Shown piece by piece: positions 35,585-45,707 of a stretch of DNA of 64,000 nt. Where the stretch lies: assembly GCF_014652575.1 (NCBI RefSeq), contig NZ_BMZB01000004.1, positions 62,001 through 126,000 on the forward strand, in the 5' to 3' direction. Within the stretch, counting starts at the first letter, position 1, and each line of letters opens with the position of its first letter. The notes beneath the pieces were generated by a model. It did no database searches. It saw nothing but the letters and a program-made list of their open reading frames with translations, and was not told the DNA's origin. This DNA comes from Asticcacaulis endophyticus. Lineage in GTDB: Bacteria; Pseudomonadota; Alphaproteobacteria; Caulobacterales; Caulobacteraceae. The translations under genes were made by a program, and so were the position numbers.

Positions 35585-36791
35585 ATACCGTTTTATGTGT
35601 GCCCGGTTTGCGGCGGCGTCTATGGCGTGTTTTCTTCTTGATCATCGACAGCAACAGCCCTTCGCGCAGGCCCCGGTCGGCGACACGCAGGCGCTGCGAG
35701 GGCCATAAGTTCTGCACGGCCTCAAGCAGGGCGGCCCCCGCCAGCACCAGATCGGCGCGATCCTTGCCGATGCACGGCTCATATTCCCGGCCTTTTTGGC
35801 CCAGTTCCAGCAGCCGATTAATCACGGCCTTGCAGTCGTCATGGGTCATCCACAGGCCGTCCACGCGCGACCGGTCATAGCGTTCCAGCCCCAGATGCAT
35901 ACCGGCCAGCGAAGTGATCGCGCCCGACGTGCCGATCATATAGGTCTCGCCATTGAAAAAGTGCTCGGTCATGCCGTCGGCATCGCGAAATTTTTCCAGT
36001 TCGGCCTGAACATCCGCCACCATGGCCTGAAACCAGACCTTGGGATCGCCGTCCTTGGGCTCCGGGAAGCGTTCGGCCAGATTGACCACGCCCTTGGGGA
36101 TCGACAGCCAGCATTTCGGCAGCGGGTGATTTTTGATCAGTTTCAGGTTGCCGGTCGTGGCTATATCTTTGGGCGGGGTGTACTGGCTGAGGTCCAGCCA
36201 CGAAATTTCAGTCGATCCGCCGCCGACATCCATGACGATGGCGGCCTTGGCGGGAGTATCGAGCAGGGAGGCGCACCCAACGACGGCCAGCCGGGCTTCC
36301 TCTTCAGGGGTGATAATGGTGAGCTTAAGGCCCGTTTCACGCTCGACGCGGGCGATAAAGTCGGCCCCATTCCCCGCCGCGCGGCAGGCCTGAGTGGCGA
36401 CGGCCCGGATTTTCACGACATTGCGGCGCTTGATCTTCTCGGCGCATTGCCGGAGGGAGGCCATCGCCCGCTCCATCGCCGCCGGTTGCAGGTTGCCGGT
36501 GGAGGATACACCTTCGCCAAGGCGGACGATGCGGGAGAAGGCTTCGACAATTTTGAACTGGCCGTTCTGAAAAGACGCAATCATCAGCCGGCAATTATTG
36601 GTGCCCAGATCAAGAGCCGCGTAATTGGCTATATCGGATGCCGCCGCTTGTTGCGCTGAGCCACGCCGCCTGCGTTTCAACCCCTCAGAACGTCTAGCCG
36701 CACCCGGATTTTCCGAGGCGGAGTTCAAAGCTTTGCCGGAGGCCACAGGCCGTCCGCTATGGTCAGAGGGAGCCTTTGTCATGTGGCTCAT
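35583..36791 (-). CDS. ppx: Exopolyphosphatase / ppGpp phosphohydrolase family protein
   Basis: A 402-residue cytoplasmic Ppx/GppA enzyme that releases phosphate from polyphosphate or converts pppGpp to ppGpp. The two ATPase-fold loops are visible: YAALDLGTNNCRLMIASFQN near residue 57 and AIVMDVGGGSTEISWLDLSQ near 190, plus the Glu-containing AVATQACRAAGNG. The first 50 residues are a basic, low-complexity extension (GLKRRRRGSAQQAAASD) and may vary by start choice (ATG 36791 or 36782). Its length of the core is close to alphaproteobacterial Ppx; which activity dominates cannot be told. Confidence 0.9.
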   Translation of the reverse strand: MSHMTKAPSDHSGRPVASGKALNSASENPGAARRSEGLKRRRRGSAQQAAASDIANYAALDLGTNNCRLMIASFQNGQFKIVEAFSRIVRLGEGVSSTGNLQPAAMERAMASLRQCAEKIKRRNVVKIRAVATQACRAAGNGADFIARVERETGLKLTIITPEEEARLAVVGCASLLDTPAKAAIVMDVGGGSTEISWLDLSQYTPPKDIATTGNLKLIKNHPLPKCWLSIPKGVVNLAERFPEPKDGDPKVWFQAMVADVQAELEKFRDADGMTEHFFNGETYMIGTSGAITSLAGMHLGLERYDRSRVDGLWMTHDDCKAVINRLLELGQKGREYEPCIGKDRADLVLAGAALLEAVQNLWPSQRLRVADRGLREGLLLSMIKKKTRHRRRRKPGTHKTV

Positions 36792-37039
36792 ACCCCGCTT
36801 TTTTATTGTTATTTTATGTTTCGGGTGAGGTCGAAATGACGCGATATCGTTACATCATCTCCACATGCACCCACTTCGCGAAAACACTATCAACCAAGGG
36901 GAGAAGGGGAAAGGCCTTTTTGAATATTCGCGCTAAAACATGAAGGCGGCATGAGGCGACCACGGACGAATCGCGCTTATGAACAGGGGCTAATTCAATT
37001 ATGCATTTCTCCGGCAATCCGGATCAGGGCGGTGAACCG

Positions 37040-37372
37040 ATGACGTATCAGCGAAGCGCAAAATTTGATATAGGTCAGGTTGTCGTGCATCGTCTGTTCG
37101 ATTTTCGCGGCGTCGTGTTTGATGTCGATCCGCAATATCTGGATGACGAAGAATGGTGGCAGGCGATCCCGGAAGCCGTGCGTCCGGAAAAGAACCAGCC
37201 CTTTTATCATCTGCTCGCGGAAAACGGTGAAAGCTGTTACGTCGCCTATGCCTCAGAAGGCAATCTGGACGCCGATGACACGGGGGAGCCCTTGCGCCAC
37301 CCGCAGACCGATCTGATTTTCGATCGTTTTGAAAATGGCCGCTACCTGCCCAAGATACGGCTGGCCAATTAA
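37040..37372 (+). CDS. hspQ: Heat-shock protein HspQ
   Basis: A 110-residue protein of the HspQ/YccV hemimethylated-DNA-binding-like family (AKFDIGQVVVHRLFDFRGVV, FDVDPQYLDDEEWWQAIPEA, RPEKNQPFYHLLAENGESCY). In other proteobacteria HspQ is a heat-shock protein that tunes Lon protease specificity. ATG 37040 (MTYQRSAKFD) with GGCGGTGAA upstream fits family N-termini better than the in-frame ATG 37001. The gene is followed by 297 bases without a gene. Confidence 0.9.
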   Translation: MTYQRSAKFDIGQVVVHRLFDFRGVVFDVDPQYLDDEEWWQAIPEAVRPEKNQPFYHLLAENGESCYVAYASEGNLDADDTGEPLRHPQTDLIFDRFENGRYLPKIRLAN

Positions 37373-37669
37373 CCGAATTAGATCAGGTTTATTTTGTGTC
37401 CTGCGGCCCCCATCGAATTCCTATAAATGCTGTCATATAATATCAGAAGAGAACGGTTAGACTCATCTGCGCAGTTGACCCTATTTAAAATCGTGTCAAT
37501 GCTACCACAGTGATTGATTTGCGATTTTTGGGTGATGCAATGTTGCAACAGTGTTTCAAGGCAGAAAATACCTTGCAATCGCGTGCAACGGCGGAGCCCT
37601 TTGGGGGGCGCGGTGGCGCTACCGGATCGTATCGGACTACGGATTTTTTGCTGCGGAGATTTTGTGAGT
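37373..37669. other. Intergenic region between hspQ and tRNA-Lys
   Basis: This 297-base stretch is AT-rich in its first half and G-rich near 37600 (TTTGGGGGGCGCGG). Short frames here have no ribosome-binding sites and were not accepted. No repeat or clear terminator was found. Confidence 0.5.
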
Positions 37670-37746
37670 TGGTGAGCTCTCTGGGACTCGAACCCAGGAC
37701 CCTCTGATTAAAAGTCAGATGCTCTAGCCGGCTGAGCTAAGAGCTC
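37670..37746 (-). tRNA. tRNA-Lys (anticodon UUU)
   Basis: On the minus strand the sequence folds into a full cloverleaf: 7-bp acceptor stem GAGCTCT/AGAGCTC, D-arm GCTC/GAGC, anticodon stem TCTGA/TCAGA with loop CTTTTAA (anticodon TTT), and T-arm CTGGG/CCCAG with TTCGAGT loop. The discriminator A and the CCA end are encoded in the DNA. It reads AAA and AAG codons. Confidence 0.97.
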
Positions 37747-37882
37747 ACTCTCCTCATGGCCGACCAAGTACCGGTCAGCGAGAGGGACTACATAGAGAGG
37801 TGTGACTGATTACGCAAGCACATCATCTTTATTTTGACGCAGTTTTATTGGTTTATGGCGTAAAAGGTGTGGAGGCTTTTCA

Positions 37883-38650
37883 GTGAGCACTGAATTTTCC
37901 TTGGGCGCGGGCCGCAAGATAGGGATCATTTCCCTTGTTTGCATGGGCTTTACGTCGTTGGGTATGACGGCATGTGCGTCCAAGCCCAAGGCGGGGGAGA
38001 TGTCTCTCGTCGAATCAAAACCTGTCTATGCTCAGGCTGAACCTGAGAAAAAAGGCAAAATCGGCTCGACCATGAAAAAGAGCGCCATGGATGTGGGGGA
38101 TGGTTTTGGCGATGCGCTGGCCGCACCCCTCGAAGACCTCAATCTGCGCCGTGACGATATTCCGGCTATTTTGATACGCGCTTCCACCAAAACCTATGAC
38201 CTGACCGGCATGGAACGCTGCGAAGGGATTGCTGCCGAAGTCCGGCGTCTGGATGAGGTTCTGGGCGATGATTTCGATGAACCGCCACCCCCGGAAAGCG
38301 ATATGACGGAAAAGAGCGGTCGCGCCGCGACCAGCTATACTCTGGGGGCTGTGCGATCCGCCGCGCGCGATATCATCCCGATGCGCGGCCTGGTGCGTAA
38401 AATTACCGGTGCGGAAAAGCACCAGAAATCTATTGATCGTGCCGAGCAAGCCGGGATTGTCCGTCGCGCCTATCTCAAAGGGATTGGCTTGAACAAGAAC
38501 TGCGCACCTCCTGCGGCCCCTTCGTGGTTCGTGCCCGCCGTCATGCCGCAAATGGCCGAGGATGTGGCCCCGCGTGGTCGGCGCGCCGATGTTATTGAGG
38601 CTTCGGACGTTGTGCGCACCTCGCCGACGGCACGGCGCTCGAATAAATAG
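37883..38650 (+). CDS. Putative lipoprotein of unknown function
   Basis: A 255-residue protein starting with GTG 37883 (GGAGG seven bases upstream) and a lipoprotein signal ending LGMTAC, Cys near residue 31. The mature part has a linker, a conserved-looking core (GDGFGDALAAPLEDLNLRRD, DIPAILIRASTKTYDLTGME, CEGIAAEVRRLDEVLGDDFD) and a second segment (IIPMRGLVRKITGAEKHQKS) that recurs in alphaproteobacterial envelope proteins of unknown role. The family was not recognised by name. The stop is one base away from the convergent tgt stop. Confidence 0.78.
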   Translation: MSTEFSLGAGRKIGIISLVCMGFTSLGMTACASKPKAGEMSLVESKPVYAQAEPEKKGKIGSTMKKSAMDVGDGFGDALAAPLEDLNLRRDDIPAILIRASTKTYDLTGMERCEGIAAEVRRLDEVLGDDFDEPPPPESDMTEKSGRAATSYTLGAVRSAARDIIPMRGLVRKITGAEKHQKSIDRAEQAGIVRRAYLKGIGLNKNCAPPAAPSWFVPAVMPQMAEDVAPRGRRADVIEASDVVRTSPTARRSNK

Positions 38651-38651
38651 G

Positions 38652-39773
38652 CTATGCCTTATCGCGCAGGTGGGTTTCGCGAAACCACGCTCTGAACTGA
38701 GCGAATTCGCCTGCGGCAATGGCGGTTCGGATTCTTATCATCAGCGCCTGGAAAAAGGCGGTGTTGTGCCACGACAGCAAAACCTGCCCCAGAATTTCCT
38801 CAGACCGCATCAGGTGATGCAGATAAGCCTTTGAATAGTCACGGCTGGCCGGGCAATCGCTGGTCGGATCAAGCGGGGTGTCATCCTCGGCAAAGCGGGC
38901 GTTTTTGATATTGATCGGCCCTTCCCACGTCCAGACCTGACCGTGACGGCCGGAGCGGGTCGGCAGGACGCAATCGAACATATCGACCCCGCGCGCCACC
39001 GCTTCGACCAGATCAATGGGCTTACCGACCCCCATCAGGTAGCGCGGGCGATCCCACGGCAGGATCGAGGCACAGTAATCGAGCGTGTCGCACATGGCCT
39101 CATGGCCTTCGCCGACTGCCAGACCGCCAATGGCATAGCCATCAAAGCCGATCTCCAGCAACCGATCTGTCGATTCGCGGCGCAGGGCCTCAAAGGTCGA
39201 GCCCTGCTGAATGCCAAACAAAGCCTGAGTGTCGCGGGTGCCGAATGCATTTTTTGACCGCTGACCCCAGCGGGCTGACAGTTGCAGGGCCTTTTGGGCG
39301 CGGGCCTCATCGGCAGGGTAGGATACGCACTCATCAAGTTGCATGACGATATCAGAACCCAGCAGATCGGCCTGAATTTCAATGGAGCGTTCAGGTGATA
39401 GGATGTGGCGCGATCCGTCGATATGGCTCTGGAAGGTGACGTTATCTTCGGTAACCTTGGAAATCTGCGACAGGCTCATGACCTGAAAGCCGCCGGAATC
39501 GGTCAGGATAGGGCCATCCCAGCCCATAAACTTATGCAACCCGCCCAGCCGCTTCACCCGCTCCGCCGTCGGGCGCAGCATCAGGTGGTAGGTGTTTCCG
39601 AGGATGATCTTGGCATGGCTCTGGCGCACCATATCGAGCGTCAGGGCCTTCACAGTCGCGGCGGTGCCAACCGGCATAAAGATCGGGGTCGGTATATCGC
39701 CGCGCGGGGTTTTTAATACGCCGGTACGGGCCTGACTATCACTGGCCGTCAGTTCAAAGGGAAAAGCTGTCAT
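38652..39773 (-). CDS. tgt: tRNA-guanine(34) transglycosylase with altered zinc site
   Basis: A 373-residue enzyme that swaps guanine-34 for the queuosine precursor preQ1 in tRNAs with GUN anticodons. It shows the TIM-barrel motifs [40 protein letters not shown] and the nucleophile region [17 protein letters not shown]. The usual zinc cluster CxCxxC before YSRAYLHHL reads S305-D-C307-P-A-S310 here, so two of the three cysteines are serine; Cys307 and the His of LSWHN remain. Both changes are single-base Cys-to-Ser type (AGC codons). It overlaps queA by 4 bases (ATGA), so the two are coupled. Confidence 0.93.
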   Translation of the reverse strand: MTAFPFELTASDSQARTGVLKTPRGDIPTPIFMPVGTAATVKALTLDMVRQSHAKIILGNTYHLMLRPTAERVKRLGGLHKFMGWDGPILTDSGGFQVMSLSQISKVTEDNVTFQSHIDGSRHILSPERSIEIQADLLGSDIVMQLDECVSYPADEARAQKALQLSARWGQRSKNAFGTRDTQALFGIQQGSTFEALRRESTDRLLEIGFDGYAIGGLAVGEGHEAMCDTLDYCASILPWDRPRYLMGVGKPIDLVEAVARGVDMFDCVLPTRSGRHGQVWTWEGPINIKNARFAEDDTPLDPTSDCPASRDYSKAYLHHLMRSEEILGQVLLSWHNTAFFQALMIRIRTAIAAGEFAQFRAWFRETHLRDKA

Positions 39774-40849
39774 CGCGCGTCAATACCGGAACGATTGGCC
39801 AAAAGCGAGGTATCACCATAGGAAAAGAAGCGGTAACCGGTCTCAACCGCGTGGGCATAGGCCGCTTTCATGGTCTCATAGCCTGAAAAGGCGCAGACCA
39901 GCATGAACAGGGTCGATTTCGGCAGGTGGAAATTGGTCATCAGAATGTCCGCTGACCGGACCCGCACGCCGGGGGTGATAAAGATCGAGGTTTCATCGGC
40001 AAACGGATGGATCACGCCGTCATCATCGCACGCGCTCTCGATCAGCCGCAGCGCCGTGGTGCCGACGCAGATTACGCGGCCACCATTGGCGCGGGCGGCG
40101 TTGATCTTATCGGCCACCGTTTGGGTCACCTCACCATATTCGGCGTGCATTTTATGGTCGCGGGTGTCGTCTACCTTGACCGGCAGAAACGTGCCGGCCC
40201 CGACATGCAGGGTGACCTGAGCGATCTCGACGCCTTTGGCGGTCAGGGTCTCGAGGATGGCGGGCGTAAAATGCAGACCGGCGGTCGGGGCCGCGACGGA
40301 GCCCTCGGAGGCGGCAAAAATGGTCTGATAATCGGTCTTATCCTGCTCATCTTCGCTGCGTTTTGAACGGATATAAGGTGGCAGGGGCATGCCGCCGATC
40401 TTATGCAGGCGGGTGCTCATGTCTTCGGCGCTGTGGTCGAACGACAGGGTGTAAAGGCCGTCGTCGTCCTTGGCCGTGGCGATGGCGTTTAAGATCGACG
40501 CGCTGCCCTCATGGCCAAAGCTGACTATATCTCCCACTCTTACGCGACGGCCCGGCTTGATGAAGGCCTGCCAGATGACGGGCGACAGGGATTTGATCAG
40601 GGTGGCTTCGATATCCACACACTGGCCCTCGCGGTTGCGCTGACCGTGAAGTTGCACTGGTAGAACCCTGGTGTCGTTGACAACCAGAATATCGCCGGGG
40701 CGAATGAGGCGGGTCAGATCGGCGACATGATGATCGCCGATCTCGCCATTTTCGTCCACGGTCATCAGGCGTGCGCTCTCCCGCGGCGTGGCAGGGCGCA
40801 GGGCTATGGCGCTGTCGGGCAGGTCGAAATCAAATTGAGATACCAGCAT
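39770..40849 (-). CDS. queA: S-adenosylmethionine:tRNA ribosyltransferase-isomerase
   Basis: A 359-residue enzyme that transfers the ribosyl part of SAM to preQ1 in tRNA, forming epoxyqueuosine. It has the family start [20 protein letters not shown] and later blocks [60 protein letters not shown] and [20 protein letters not shown], the order expected for full-length QueA. It precedes tgt with a 4-base overlap, giving a two-gene queuosine operon on the minus strand. Confidence 0.96.
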   Translation of the reverse strand: MLVSQFDFDLPDSAIALRPATPRESARLMTVDENGEIGDHHVADLTRLIRPGDILVVNDTRVLPVQLHGQRNREGQCVDIEATLIKSLSPVIWQAFIKPGRRVRVGDIVSFGHEGSASILNAIATAKDDDGLYTLSFDHSAEDMSTRLHKIGGMPLPPYIRSKRSEDEQDKTDYQTIFAASEGSVAAPTAGLHFTPAILETLTAKGVEIAQVTLHVGAGTFLPVKVDDTRDHKMHAEYGEVTQTVADKINAARANGGRVICVGTTALRLIESACDDDGVIHPFADETSIFITPGVRVRSADILMTNFHLPKSTLFMLVCAFSGYETMKAAYAHAVETGYRFFSYGDTSLLANRSGIDAR

Positions 40850-40880
40850 GCCCGCTTCAAACAGGCAAAGCGACCAAAGG

Positions 40881-41294
40881 TCAAGAGGCCAGCTTGGGGT
40901 CCGTAGCGTTTCGCATGGCCTCCAGCCATTGTGTCGCCTCGGTCAGCTCATTGAACGTGCGCACGATCCGCAGAGGTAAGCCCGCCTCATAGGCCTTTTG
41001 GCGGGCATGTGTCAGGGGGTCTGCACTGACGATAGCGGTAAGCCTGCCCGCATCCCGGCCGCGCGCGGCCTGATTCCAGGCGCGGGCCATCTGCGCCAGA
41101 TCATCCAGAACGACAACCCCTTCAAACCGGCGCATATCGAATAAAGAGTCGTAGAGCCAGGGCTGTTCGAGGGATTGAAACTGGGCCGCAAGTGTATCGG
41201 CTATCGTCTTTGAATCCAGATCGCCAAAGTATTTCACCGTGATCATCCGGCGGGCATCATCAACATCAAAGACAAGACGCGCACGGATAGACAT
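40881..41294 (-). CDS. Small STAS/SpoIIAA-like protein, paralogue 1
   Basis: A 137-residue cytoplasmic protein (MSIRARLVFDVDDARRMITV, KYFGDLDSKTIADTLAAQFQ, DSLFDMRRFEGVVVLDDLAQ, RLTAIVSADPLTHARQKAYE). The beta-alpha pattern with FDMRRFEG resembles SpoIIAA-like/STAS folds, but no exact family was recognised. It is a clear paralogue of the next gene upstream (shared ARxxVxxDxxRxIxVxxxGDxD and DMRR). It lies 31 bases upstream of queA in the same direction. Function unknown. Confidence 0.72.
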   Translation of the reverse strand: MSIRARLVFDVDDARRMITVKYFGDLDSKTIADTLAAQFQSLEQPWLYDSLFDMRRFEGVVVLDDLAQMARAWNQAARGRDAGRLTAIVSADPLTHARQKAYEAGLPLRIVRTFNELTEATQWLEAMRNATDPKLAS

Positions 41295-41373
41295 GGCGGC
41301 GATTTTTCCTGAAGGCGCTTAGGCATAGGTTACAGGATGGATACTAAGAGGAACTCATTAAGTCTTTATTGAC

Positions 41374-41808
41374 CTAAAAATTGGCCGCAAATCTGAGTTC
41401 ATCGGCCATTTCATATTCGGGCAGTTCGCCCTTTTCGACCCACGCCATACCTTCTTCGAATTCACGGAAAGTATAAATATTTTTATTGTTAAATGACGAG
41501 CGCACATTGCCGATGCGGGCAAAGCTGACCGGATTGTGGGTGATTACAGCGCCACGCATGACGTTATGATCCTCACCGGCCATAGCCTGCCAGCGTTGCC
41601 GCAGATCATCGATATGGCTTACGTGCATTAAGCCATCGTGGCGGCGCATATCCAGAATGCGGTGGTATGTCCAGGGCTCGTTTAGCGCCGCATAGGTCTT
41701 CATCAGGGTATCAACGATTTCAGCACCGTCTACGTCCCCTAGCACTCTGAACACAATGATCTTGCGCTCTTCGTCCAGCCGTACCGTAATTCGCGATCGT
41801 ATCGCCAT
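41374..41808 (-). CDS. Small STAS/SpoIIAA-like protein, paralogue 2
   Basis: A 144-residue cytoplasmic protein related to its downstream neighbour (MAIRSRITVRLDEERKIIVF, RVLGDVDGAEIVDTLMKTYA, HRILDMRRHDGLMHVSHIDD). The common start, the GDxD-containing strand and the DMRR motif show a tandem duplication with strong later divergence. A STAS-like fold is suggested by the pattern of strands and helices. The two genes are 79 bases apart, and each may have its own promoter. No function can be assigned. Confidence 0.72.
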   Translation of the reverse strand: MAIRSRITVRLDEERKIIVFRVLGDVDGAEIVDTLMKTYAALNEPWTYHRILDMRRHDGLMHVSHIDDLRQRWQAMAGEDHNVMRGAVITHNPVSFARIGNVRSSFNNKNIYTFREFEEGMAWVEKGELPEYEMADELRFAANF

Positions 41809-41899
41809 GACCGGTTGCCCTCTGGTTTAGTCCCTATGGATGTCAACTATAGCTGTGGACCTTTAATGAATGATTGACTGTGGCCGGCGTTCAAACGCC

Positions 41900-41929
41900 A
41901 AAAAGCGCACCGCCGCGGAGCGGTGCGCT
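41900..41929 (-). terminator. Terminator of the cytoplasmic cyclophilin gene
   Basis: Read on the minus strand, AGCGCACCG pairs with CGGTGCGCT (41921-41929 and 41904-41912) around an 8-base loop, followed by a T-run (41900-41904). It lies 23 bases after the ppiB-like stop. Confidence 0.85.
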
Positions 41930-41952
41930 GAACCGGCTGGATTTTACATCAG

Positions 41953-42420
41953 TTAAGTGACGTCAGCGGCGACGCGGAAGGACACGATCTTGCCCGGTGC
42001 GCGCGGCGGCTCACCCTTGGGCAGGGCATCGACATGTTCCATGCCCGACGTGACCTGACCCCAGACCGTATATTGGCGGTCAAGGAAATTGGCATCGTCA
42101 AAGCAGATGAAGAACTGGCTGTCGGCGGAATCCGGGTTCATCGAGCGGGCCATCGAGCAGACGCCGCGTACGTGCGCTTCATTCGAGAACTCAGCCTTAA
42201 GCTTTTTGCCGGAGCCGCCATAGCCCTGACCTTCGGGATCGCCGCCCTGCGCCATGAAGCCGGGGATCACGCGATGAAAGACGATGCCGTCATAAAAGCC
42301 TTCGCGGGCCAATTCCTTGATGCGGGCGACGTGGTTCGGCGCCAGATCAGGGCGAAGTTCAATGACGACTTCGCCAGATTCGAGGGTCAGAATGATGGTG
42401 TTTTCGGGATCAGCCGACAT
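41953..42420 (-). CDS. ppiB: Cytoplasmic cyclophilin-type peptidyl-prolyl isomerase
   Basis: A 155-residue cyclophilin without a signal peptide (ENTIILTLESGEVVIELRPD, GFYDGIVFHRVIPGFMAQGG, GVCSMARSMNPDSADSQFFI, DRQYTVWGQVTSGMEHVDAL). It should catalyse cis-trans isomerisation of prolyl bonds in the cytoplasm and is distinct from the exported cyclophilin at 34686. ATG 42420 is chosen because GAGGACG lies just before it; the upstream in-frame ATG 42444 lacks a site. Single gene with its own terminator. Confidence 0.94.
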   Translation of the reverse strand: MSADPENTIILTLESGEVVIELRPDLAPNHVARIKELAREGFYDGIVFHRVIPGFMAQGGDPEGQGYGGSGKKLKAEFSNEAHVRGVCSMARSMNPDSADSQFFICFDDANFLDRQYTVWGQVTSGMEHVDALPKGEPPRAPGKIVSFRVAADVT

Positions 42421-42538
42421 GGTGCGTCCTCTTGGAGTATACAATTGCGCCCCTCTTAGGCCATTGCGGTGGCTATTTCAAAAAGTAATTTAACGTCAGG
42501 CCATTTTGCGGCGGCGTAAAAAGCGCTATAGCCCTGCC

Positions 42539-43267
42539 ATGAACGATAAAAAAACGCCTGAAGACGCCCCCGAAGCGCGCCGTAAAATGGTCAAGCCCCC
42601 GACCGGCGGCAATCTGTCCGGTCGTAACAAGGGTCACACCGCCGTCAAAACGGCTAAGCAGCGCACGGAATCCTCAGCCAAATGGCTGGAGCGGCAATTA
42701 AATGACCCGTTCGTGGCGCGGGCCAAGGCCGAAGGCTGGCGCTCACGCGCGGCATTCAAGCTGACCGAGATTGATGACCGCTTTAAGCTGCTGCACCGTG
42801 GGGTGAGGGTGGTTGATCTGGGCTGTGCGCCCGGTGGCTGGGTGCAGGTCGCCAAAAAGCGCGGCGCGGCCCATGTGGTCGGGGTTGATCTGCTGCCGGT
42901 CGATCCGGTGCCGGGGGCTGAGATCATTCAGGCGGATTTCACCGACCCGGAAGTTGGCCCACGCCTGATGGAGATGTTGGGCGGTAAACCTGATCTGGTG
43001 CTGTCGGATCTGGCGCACAATACGGTTGGCCATAAGCAGACCGATCACCTTAAGATCGTCGGCCTGATTGAGATGGCGGTTGATTTTGCGATTTTGAACT
43101 TAAAGCCCGGCGGCACTTTTGTGGCCAAGGCCTTTCAGGGCGGTGAAACCCATGCTGTGCTGGATATCCTTAAGCGCAATTTTACCGAGGTGAAGCACAT
43201 AAAGCCCAAGGCCAGCCGTCAGGGTTCGTCCGAAACCTTTATCGTGGCGATGGGGTTTAAAGGATGA
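42539..43267 (+). CDS. rlmE: 23S rRNA (uridine-2552-2'-O) methyltransferase
   Basis: A 242-residue FtsJ/RlmE methyltransferase that methylates U2552 in the A-loop of 23S rRNA late in large-subunit assembly. It shows the SAM motif VVDLGCAPGGWVQVAKKRGA, the conserved FKLTEIDDRFKLL, DLVLSDLAHNTVGHKQTDHL and GGTFVAKAFQGGETHAVLDI with the catalytic Lys. The first 40 residues are a basic extension. ATG 42539 is preferred to the open frame start at 42506. Its stop overlaps the next small ORF start by 4 bases. Confidence 0.95.
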   Translation: MNDKKTPEDAPEARRKMVKPPTGGNLSGRNKGHTAVKTAKQRTESSAKWLERQLNDPFVARAKAEGWRSRAAFKLTEIDDRFKLLHRGVRVVDLGCAPGGWVQVAKKRGAAHVVGVDLLPVDPVPGAEIIQADFTDPEVGPRLMEMLGGKPDLVLSDLAHNTVGHKQTDHLKIVGLIEMAVDFAILNLKPGGTFVAKAFQGGETHAVLDILKRNFTEVKHIKPKASRQGSSETFIVAMGFKG

Positions 43268-43428
43268 GACGGGTCAGCCAGTGGTTACCTCTGGTCTTGC
43301 TGGCGATCTCACTTATCGGACTGTTGCTTTATTTTCGGTTTAGCCCGGTAATCGCCAGAGATGTTTGTCTCGATGGCGGTGGACGTTGGATCAATAGCGC
43401 GTGCGAAGGCAGGCGCCCACACGGCTGA
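43264..43428 (+). CDS. Putative 54-residue membrane protein coupled to rlmE
   Basis: Frame ATG 43264 to TGA 43426. It overlaps the rlmE stop by ATGA, a sign of translational coupling. The product is MRRVSQWLPLVLLAISLIGL followed by LLYFRFSPVIARDVCLDGGG, with one membrane helix (residues 6-27) and a short, periplasmic, two-cysteine tail (CLDGGGRWINSAC). The Cys-x11-Cys spacing allows a disulfide. Function unknown. It converges with another small gene 3 bases away. Confidence 0.65.
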   Translation: MRRVSQWLPLVLLAISLIGLLLYFRFSPVIARDVCLDGGGRWINSACEGRRPHG

Positions 43429-43431
43429 TCG

Positions 43432-43590
43432 TTAAATTTTAACGGCTTTGGGGAAATAGCCCGAGATTTTTAAGCGTGCGCGGTGGCGTTCCATCATGGC
43501 CCCAAACACCCGACCGGCGAACAGCGGGCGCAGGCGATACGACAGCCAGACAAGGCCTTTGGCGATTTGGTACTGCGTGGAATGGCTCAT
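43432..43590 (-). CDS. Putative 52-residue basic protein
   Basis: A small frame from ATG 43590 (MSHSTQYQIAKGLVWLSYRL, then RPLFAGRVFGAMMERHRARL), with 9 Arg/Lys in 52 residues and AAGG nine bases before the start. The amphipathic, basic make-up could fit a membrane- or RNA-binding peptide. The in-frame ATG at 43623 lacks a ribosome-binding site. It is convergent with the 54-residue gene, 3 bases apart. No family recognised, so it may not be translated. Confidence 0.45.
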   Translation of the reverse strand: MSHSTQYQIAKGLVWLSYRLRPLFAGRVFGAMMERHRARLKISGYFPKAVKI

Positions 43591-43694
43591 GACGGTGGCC
43601 TTAGTGAGGGATGGACATTTCACACTACCCCGAAGTGATTAAGGCAGCCGTTATAAGCGTGGTTAAAAACGTCTTATTTTCTAGGCCAGGCTAA

Positions 43695-45257
<1,563 letters not shown>

Positions 45258-45311
45258 CGTATCAGACAGGGCCATCATAAAGGTGGTCCTGAACCTGTAC
45301 CGGAGCCGTCC

Positions 45312-45701
45312 ATGTCCTATGAAGTGTTTATTCTTGCCTATGCCGTTATCCTGGGCCTGATCCATCTGGTGATCACGGCTCTGGCGGCGCGTCGTCAGGA
45401 AGGTAATCTGAAATATGCGGCGGGCCCGCGCGATAAGCCGTTTGAATACACTGGCATGGCGGCGCGGTTGCAGAGGTCGTTTGCCAACTTCAAGGAAACC
45501 TTTGTTTTCTTTGCTGTCATCATTATATGCCTAGCGCTGAGGGGCCGCTCATCTGAGCTGTCGCAAATCGGCGCCACGGTCTATCTGGTGGCGCGCACAC
45601 TCTATATTCCGGCCTATGCCTTTGGCTGGCCGTTTCGTTTCGCGATCTGGCTGGTGTCGTTTTTTGCGATCGTTGCCTGTCTGATCGCCTTGTTGATTTA
45701 G
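45312..45701 (+). CDS. MAPEG family integral membrane protein
   Basis: A 129-residue protein with four hydrophobic helices and the MAPEG pattern (LIHLVITALAARRQEGNLKY, GPRDKPFEYTGMAARLQRSF, ANFKETFVFFAVIIICLALR, VYLVARTLYIPAYAFGWPFR). Eukaryotic members are glutathione-dependent; the role of this bacterial type is unknown. It sits between guaB and the RsmB-like gene with 54- and 6-base gaps, in one likely operon. Confidence 0.85.
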   Translation: MSYEVFILAYAVILGLIHLVITALAARRQEGNLKYAAGPRDKPFEYTGMAARLQRSFANFKETFVFFAVIIICLALRGRSSELSQIGATVYLVARTLYIPAYAFGWPFRFAIWLVSFFAIVACLIALLI

Positions 45702-45707
45702 GACATT

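Noticed and set aside
35796..36659. 287-codon plus-strand frame inside ppx
   Set aside because: Antisense shadow of the Ppx/GppA gene, without a ribosome-binding site or recognisable product.
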